Shown: positions 21,885 to 26,105 of the stretch, in pieces
Layout of the letters: every line of letters starts with the position of its first letter
Numbering within the stretch: the stretch's first letter is position 1
Origin: Spirogloea muscicola
Taxonomy: Eukaryota; Streptophyta; Zygnematophyceae; Spirogloeales; Spirogloeaceae
Length of the DNA: 26,105 bases
Direction: 5' to 3'
Assembly (NCBI GenBank): GCA_009602725.1
Contig: WELB01000085.1
Coordinates: 284,256 to 310,360, forward strand
The notes under the pieces: model-generated
The model's input: the letters and a program-made list of their open reading frames with translations, nothing else
Database searches by the model: none
Told to the model about the DNA's origin: nothing
Translations under genes and position numbers: made by a program

Positions 21885-21955
21885 GGAGGCGGCGGCGGCG
21901 GTGGCGGCGGCAGCGGCGGCGCTGGAAGCAGCGACGGCGGCGGCGGCAGAGCTGA
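21885..21955. repeat. GGC/GCA triplet-rich tract upstream of PAC3
   Basis: A run of ggc, gcg and gca triplets on the plus strand, about 180-250 bases above the PAC3 start codon. It would form a GCC-rich 5' UTR or promoter in the transcript direction. Translation gives poly-Ala, poly-Gly or poly-Arg according to frame and is not evidence of a protein. Confidence 0.65.
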
Positions 21956-22290
21956 GTGGGCCTGGCGGGGATACGGCTGCAACATTTATCGAGCGGCTGT
22001 AGAAGCCAGCCAAGTGCATTCAGAGGTTCGTGACTATATCAGCGAAAAGCTTTGTAAGAATTGCTTGTCGGACTTTTTCGGGCTGGCTGTTCACAGCCCT
22101 CGCCCCGCTGTTTTTCATCATTTAGCGACCTCTATGTGCTGACTCGAGGTTACTGAGCGGGGCTGGGCAGCAGGTGATGTGCATCCGTCAATGTGTTGGG
22201 CTGGCCCCTCGTGCACTATGGGCCTTCGTACTTGGCCACTCAGGCCCTCCGTCACTTAATAGACACTCCATTCCTTTTGCTGCACTCGAT

Positions 22291-22388
22291 TCTGCCTGAA
22301 CAATGTATTGGCTTGATTTTTTTTTGTTTTTGTTTTTGTTTTTGAATTGGCCTCCCTTTCAATTCATGCGCCCCGCGCGCCTTCTCTC
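22291..22388 (+). repeat. Module B repeat, copy 3, with T-rich insertion
   Basis: Matches 9939-10003, but between 'ggcttga' and 'gaattggcc' it carries nine T followed by three GTTTTT units and a G (22317-22344). Outside the insertion the two copies are almost identical. Confidence 0.85.
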
Positions 22389-22472
22389 CCTTTTGGGAAA
22401 CCACGTTCTCTAATATCAGCAGAGCCACGCCACGGGCGACTTGGAAGGCGGGGGAAGTTTCGTGTATTTGAA

Positions 22473-22622
22473 ACAAACGAAGGCCAAAGGCCAAGTACAA
22501 AAGGCAAGCACATCTAAAGACCTACATAATCTACAGCAAATTGACCCGCTCAATAACCACGGGTCAAAACATAAAGGTCGAGGATGCCTGAATGCTAGAT
22601 GTCAGATACGAAGCCCTTCTGC
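22473..22622 (+). repeat. Direct repeat, copy 1 (partner at 23188-23353)
   Basis: Shares with the second copy 'acaaacgaaggccaaa', 'gcaagcacatctaaagacct', 'agcaaattgacccgctca', 'accacgggtcaaaacataaa' and 'agatgtcagatacgaagccc'. The copies differ by a few substitutions and short indels, and lie about 715 bases apart in the same orientation. Confidence 0.9.
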
Positions 22623-22659
22623 CCATTGAGGATAGGGGCTGGACAAGCCAGCCCAAAAA

Positions 22660-22815
22660 AGAATGAACAAAGAACGAGAAGGGGGCCAGAGGAAGCCAGA
22701 GGAAGCGCTAAGAAACCAAAGCACACAAAGAAAGAAAGCAGCTACAAATTACTCAGTAACCCCTGCTAAGCAGCCGCAAATCAGAGAGGCTAGGGTCCTG
22801 GAAGTGGGTCCCCTG
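22660..22815 (-). repeat. Dispersed repeat block, inverted partner of 9765-9905
   Basis: Reverse complement of the block described at 9765-9905, including 'gggtcccctgg', 'cccctgctaagcagccgca' and 'gaagggggccag'. This copy carries a small duplication ('gaagccagag' twice near 22690). Confidence 0.82.
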
Positions 22816-22829
22816 GACAGAGCCCGAGG

Positions 22830-23075
22830 CAGCAGCGAGGGCAACCAGAGCTCGGCGGGGGGAGGCCCTCCGGCCGTCCGGGGGCGCACGGGCTAACCCG
22901 GGTATCCGGGTTGATGGGCCACGGCGCCGTGGAGCAACCGGGTTGGCTCCACGCCCGTCGGCCGATGCGCGTCGGTAGGGCCGACGCCAGGTGCTCCGGT
23001 TAGCCGAGCCGGGTCGGTCAGGACCCTCCAGAGGCGAAGGCGGTTACCCGAGCCGGGCGTCGGCAGCCCGTCGAA
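22830..23075. other. GC-rich island with internal repeats and palindromes
   Basis: Much richer in GC than its flanks, which are repeat-family sequence. It contains the facing words 'aacccgg' and 'ccgggtt' (about 22893-22910), the palindrome 'cacggcgccgtg' (about 22920), and a direct repeat 'ggttagccgagccgggt' / 'ggttacccgagccgggc' about 45 bases apart. No coding or RNA gene family is recognised. Confidence 0.6.
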
Positions 23076-23187
23076 TGAAGAAGTGGCACTCCAAATGGGG
23101 GCAAGGGCTGTGATAAGCCAGCCCAAAAAGAATTGACAAGGGCTCGGAGGGGCCGACAAGCGTTTTGCAGCTACAAAAGAAATTTTC

Positions 23188-23353
23188 GTGTATTTCAAAC
23201 AAACGAAGGCCAAATGGCCGAGTACAGATGCAAGCACATCTAAAGACCTACATACTCTACAGCAAATTGACCCGCTCAGTAACCACGGGTCAAAACATAA
23301 AGGTCGCTAATCGATGCCTGAATACTAGATGTCAGATACGAAGCCCTTCTGCC
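23188..23353 (+). repeat. Direct repeat, copy 2 (partner at 22473-22622)
   Basis: Second copy of the pair. After 'gaagcccttctgcca' it continues into a 'cagctttctggtgcaagag' segment that is also found near 9117-9135, so the element extends further than the first copy shows. Confidence 0.9.
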
Positions 23354-23736
23354 ACCAACTAGAGCTCGGCCAGCTTTCTGGTGCAAGAGGGGCCTGAAGA
23401 TGAATGGAAGGAGGGAAGACAAATCACAAAAGCAAAAAGAGGACAAACCCTGCCGCCGCCCGCGCCAGTGGGCGGCAGGACCCACCTAACCCGCCCCCCC
23501 GCCGCCTCGCAGCCACTGCAGCAGCCATAGCGTGCTGGCGCCCCACACTGCGTGTCCTCCCGTCAGCACCACGGCCTCCGCCTCCACGCCTTCGCTTGCG
23601 CCCCATGCCGCCGCCGCTGCGCCCTCCCCTGCCGCTCTGAACCCGTCCTCCCAGTGCTGCAGTCCCTCTGTGCCGGCCGCTGCCCCGATTCGCAGCCGTC
23701 GTGGTGGCACAGCAGGCCTGGAGTTGCGTGCCGAAC

Positions 23737-24721
23737 ATGGGCTTCCTTGACGGGCTGCCGGCGGTGTCATCCCACCCACTGGTGTGGTTCGTGATTGCCA
23801 TCAACGTCCTACCGTTGGTGGCGCTGGCGGCCACCCTGCTACTTCACGTGTTCTGGGCCATCTGGCCTTCCTGCGGCCCGGACTCGTCGGAGCTCAAGGA
23901 CGAGGAGTCCTACTACAGGATCCTCGACCCCGTCCAGACACAGAGCAGCCAGCCCATATTCCTCTTCCATAACCCTGCCGCGGGACTCCATCTGCACCAG
24001 GTATGCAACGTGCCATGGATGGCAATTCGCTTGAGAGCTTCATGTTTCCATGCGCTTCTGCTTGCAACAATCAGACTTCTTCAGTACACGAAGCAAGGCC
24101 GCGTCAAGAGGTCCAGAAGAGGATTTTCCATCGCAGACAGACTTAGCGGCTCTACTTGGACCCATCTTTTAAGGCGGCCAGCATAGGTCCATCTCTTTTT
24201 AAGCATACAGCACCAGTGCCAGTTTGTAGAAGTCATTGAGGCAGTGGTGAACGCCGTCATTGAGAGAGGCCTCACAATGACACTGCTTACTCACTAGTGG
24301 TCTCCAGGATGACACATAGCATATCAAGCATGGCAGAGTGACACGGTATTGGCCTGCAATGTGAGTAGCTGTGGCATCTGACAATCTGTGCAACACTTGT
24401 AACATGCTTGCTGAATCTTTGTAAAAGGACCTTGAGAAAGGAGCTATTACTGACAACCTTGTCACGGAGGACCGCAAGGGCCTCGGGGAGGCTCCTGAGG
24501 CGCCATACCAGGAAATAATGGAGCAACGGGTCTCGGACAACAGTGGCTGTGCCTGGGGTGCACGAGGGGCAGGTGCTGTGCTTGTTGTCATGCCACCTTC
24601 GCAAAGAGTGCCCGCGGAGAGATCGGAGCTGCTTCAGTATCTCAAAGCTGTGAGCCAGGGAGCTGCGGCTCCTGTCGCTGCAAGCGATGGTCAAACGCTC
24701 GCCCAGCCGCTGCTGAGATGA
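23737..24721 (+). CDS. Hypothetical small single-pass membrane protein, two-exon model
   Basis: Exon 1 (23737-24000, 88 codons) starts at ATG in a GC-rich region and ends at CAG before gtatgc. It has one strong hydrophobic helix, residues about 24-49 ('HPLVWFVIAINVLPLVALAA' onward), then an acidic stretch 'SSELKDEESYYRILDPVQ'. The possible exon 2 (24428-24721) starts after 'tttgtaaaag', is in phase and has an in-frame stop just before it; it is Glu/Asp/Lys-rich at first ('EAPYQEIMEQRVSDNS') and ends 'SDGQTLAQPLLR'. Joined, this gives about 185 residues. I do not recognise the family. The second exon is weak: its acceptor is poor, and the opposite strand is also open across part of it, reading 'DPLLHYFLVWRLRSLPEALA'. 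Exon 1 may instead continue into other exons beyond. Confidence 0.4.
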
Positions 24722-25430
24722 CGGCCATCTTGCTACTGGCTGCGTGGCGAGCTATGCAGCCTGGGACTGGCTGCTCCTGGCAGCTCTGTAGAGCAGATGC
24801 AACTCACGAGGAATGTGTAGCAGTGGTACTGTACAGCATGCAGGCAGAGAGCACAGAGGGGACACCCAGATAATGCTGGACAGCTTCTCTAGCTCACTGA
24901 TGCACCTGTATTCCACAAGCACCATGTCTCTAACATGAGTGTCACAAATATAAGTGCACACCCAGCTTTGTTTCGACCAAGATGCTCAGGCCTTGTTCAT
25001 GCCCCTTGGTCGGCACCATCTCATGTCTGAGAGCAGAATGATTGCCATGTCACATGCTCATCCTGCTTGCCACAGGCAGCAGGCTCCAAGAGGGTGCAGG
25101 TAATTCCTGCTTTCCGATTGCACGGGTCGAGGTTTGGAGGTAGGACATGGCCTGTCCCTTCTCTCGACGATCTGAGAGGATGTGCACTTCGGAGAATAGG
25201 CCATAGGCAGAAGAAGCTGGCCTCATTACTCAGTCACCAGTGTCCTCTGGGGCCGCATTCCTCGAGTGCTCAGCCGCATAATGGCTGCATACATTTCTGT
25301 GCCCTCCTCTGCTGCCGCCATCCTGCGCAACATCATCTGTACAGAACGTCTTGGGAGGGCCACACACAGCCACGTGCTTGCTTTGGAGCTTGCTTCCTCC
25401 TCGGTGCCGCAATTTCAAGGCGCAATTAAA
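24722..25430. other. Stretch between the hypothetical gene and the LTR
   Basis: If the element of the LTR at 25449 is intact, its 5' untranslated region and gag would run leftward from here on the minus strand, but no gag or pol domain is readable. A small exon-like piece with acag before and gtaatt after lies at 25077-25100; it cannot be tied to a gene. The element is probably truncated, non-autonomous or too decayed. Confidence 0.4.
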
Positions 25431-25446
25431 TGGTCGAAGCCCACCA
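25431..25446 (-). promoter_or_regulatory. Primer-binding site of the retrotransposon
   Basis: Read on the minus strand, two bases after the LTR end comes TGGTGGGCTTCGACCA, whose complement ends in CCA like the 3' end of a tRNA. A TGG-started site just after the 5' LTR is the mark of reverse-transcribed elements. The priming tRNA is not identified. The base that would pair with tRNA position 61 does not fit the invariant C, so the true match may be only the first 8-12 bases. Confidence 0.7.
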
Positions 25447-25448
25447 GG

Positions 25449-26104
25449 TGTAACGCTGTGGATCGCCAAGCCCGGGCTGCCGGCGGCGCAAGGAAAAGCG
25501 GGAGGCATTGGGATGGGGCCGCAACGGTAAAACTGAGCAACGGTTACTGCAGGGGCAAGGGTCCAGGGGTCCGAGGTTGGGTGAAGAACTCACCCCCTCT
25601 CCCATCTCGGGTGCCCCCTTTATAGCCCGACGGACTGCGAGCCCGGCCATACGGGCCCGGGTGGGATGTTCGGCACCCAGTCTCTCGTTGATGACCCGTC
25701 CACGACCTGTCGACGGCTATCAACGGCTACCACCGACAATCTACCCGTCACTCGCAGCTGACGGTCACTACCCCCAGGCTATCGTCAGCCGTCTATCATC
25801 CCCGTCAATACTAACGGCTAACAATGCCGTCAAGGCAGTCTACAGCGCTGCCACCTCCCGTCGCCGTTCCAGCGCCAGCACCATGCTGTCTCGCGTGTCA
25901 CGACTCCGGGTTGCGCCGCTCTCAGCTCTATATCAAAGCCACGCTGCCCAGCCTGGTGAAATTGTCCGTCTCCAGGCATCTGTCAAGCCTTTCCTGCGGC
26001 ACTGACAGTCAATTTATTTATCAGCCGGATGAGGTATCTAATCTCCAGGCATCTGTCAATACATTACAGCTGCATTGACATTCCAGCCATGTAAATTCGT
26101 TACA
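25449..26104 (-). mobile_element. Long terminal repeat of an LTR retrotransposon
   Basis: A 656-bp unit ending in the exact 6-bp inverted pair TGTAAC (25449-25454) and GTTACA (26099-26104), which contain the TG...CA that LTRs have. The orientation is minus, because the primer-binding site lies at the 25449 side and a TATAAA promoter box (25624-25619) points the same way. The U3 part is thus about 26104-25600. It holds a direct repeat of 'ctccaggcatctgtcaa' (25970-25986 and 26043-26059) and several 'acggct' words, as enhancer repeats often do. Because the primer-binding site lies next to it, this is a 5' LTR, not a solo LTR. The other LTR and the target duplication are not seen; the window ends one base after the element. 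Confidence 0.8.
25619..25624 (-). promoter_or_regulatory. TATA box of the LTR
   Basis: CTATAAAGGGGG on the minus strand, about two thirds of the way through the LTR. It would place the transcription start (start of R) near 25590 and leave an R-U5 of about 140 bases. Confidence 0.6.
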
Positions 26105-26105
26105 A

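Larger units (their letters stand above)
22040..23400. repeat. Repeat cluster 4 (GGGCTGG hairpin family and others)
   Basis: Hairpin copies lie near 22079 and 22198 (+), with reverse copies near 22622-22654 and 23092-23125. The cluster also holds module B copy 3 with a T-rich insertion, the inverted partner of 9765-9905, a direct-repeat pair (22473/23188) and a GC-rich island. No gene is supported. Confidence 0.8.

Noticed and set aside
21615-22019. Alanine-rich minus-strand frame upstream of PAC3
   Set aside because: Poly-Ala from a GGC/GCA triplet tract; it is out of frame with the PAC3 start exon.

Overview
The window is eukaryotic nuclear DNA from the green plant lineage (Viridiplantae). 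The genes are cut by many short GT-AG introns, most of whose acceptors end in tgcag or gcag. The recognisable proteins include a STELLO-type Golgi glycosyltransferase, a plant-type GT31 beta-1,3-galactosyltransferase and a LAZ1/DUF300 protein. A green alga with a repeat-rich genome or an early-diverging land plant would fit, but the sequence does not fix the species. The first exons and 5' UTRs are very GC-rich, and all assembly gaps (single n at 3594 and 18083, 260 n at 10380-10639) fall in them.

Layout: 1-600 is a GC-rich segment with three CACGTG G-boxes, possibly a promoter. 605-3100 is a cluster of short hairpin-bearing repeats, with a complete pogo/Emigrant-like MITE at 2073-2395. 3360-6851 (+) is a TMEM184/LAZ1-like seven-helix membrane protein gene whose first membrane-helix exon is missing around the gap. 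8010-10110 is a second repeat cluster. 10640-12733 (+) is a GT31 galactosyltransferase whose 5' end lies in the N run. It converges on a complete 12-exon STELLO-like gene (13306-18022, -). 18290-19100 is a third repeat cluster. 20070-21709 (-) is a complete proteasome assembly chaperone 3 (PAC3/PSMG3) gene of 7 exons, which needs a 28-nt intron. 22040-23400 is the fourth repeat cluster. 23737-24721 (+) is a possible two-exon gene for a small single-pass membrane protein that I do not recognise. 25449-26104 is a full LTR of a retrotransposon, oriented on the minus strand, with a primer-binding site beside it.

The gene models were built by following homology-like protein sequence across splice sites. 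Every junction used is phase-compatible, and the summed coding lengths divide by three. The GT31 and STELLO proteins are both type II Golgi enzymes of cell-wall or glycoprotein glycosylation and lie tail to tail. The LAZ1-like and PAC3 genes have unrelated housekeeping roles. The most unexplained signal is the repeat family: about 29 copies of a GGGCTGG...CACAGCC hairpin word, in both orientations, confined to the intergenic clusters.
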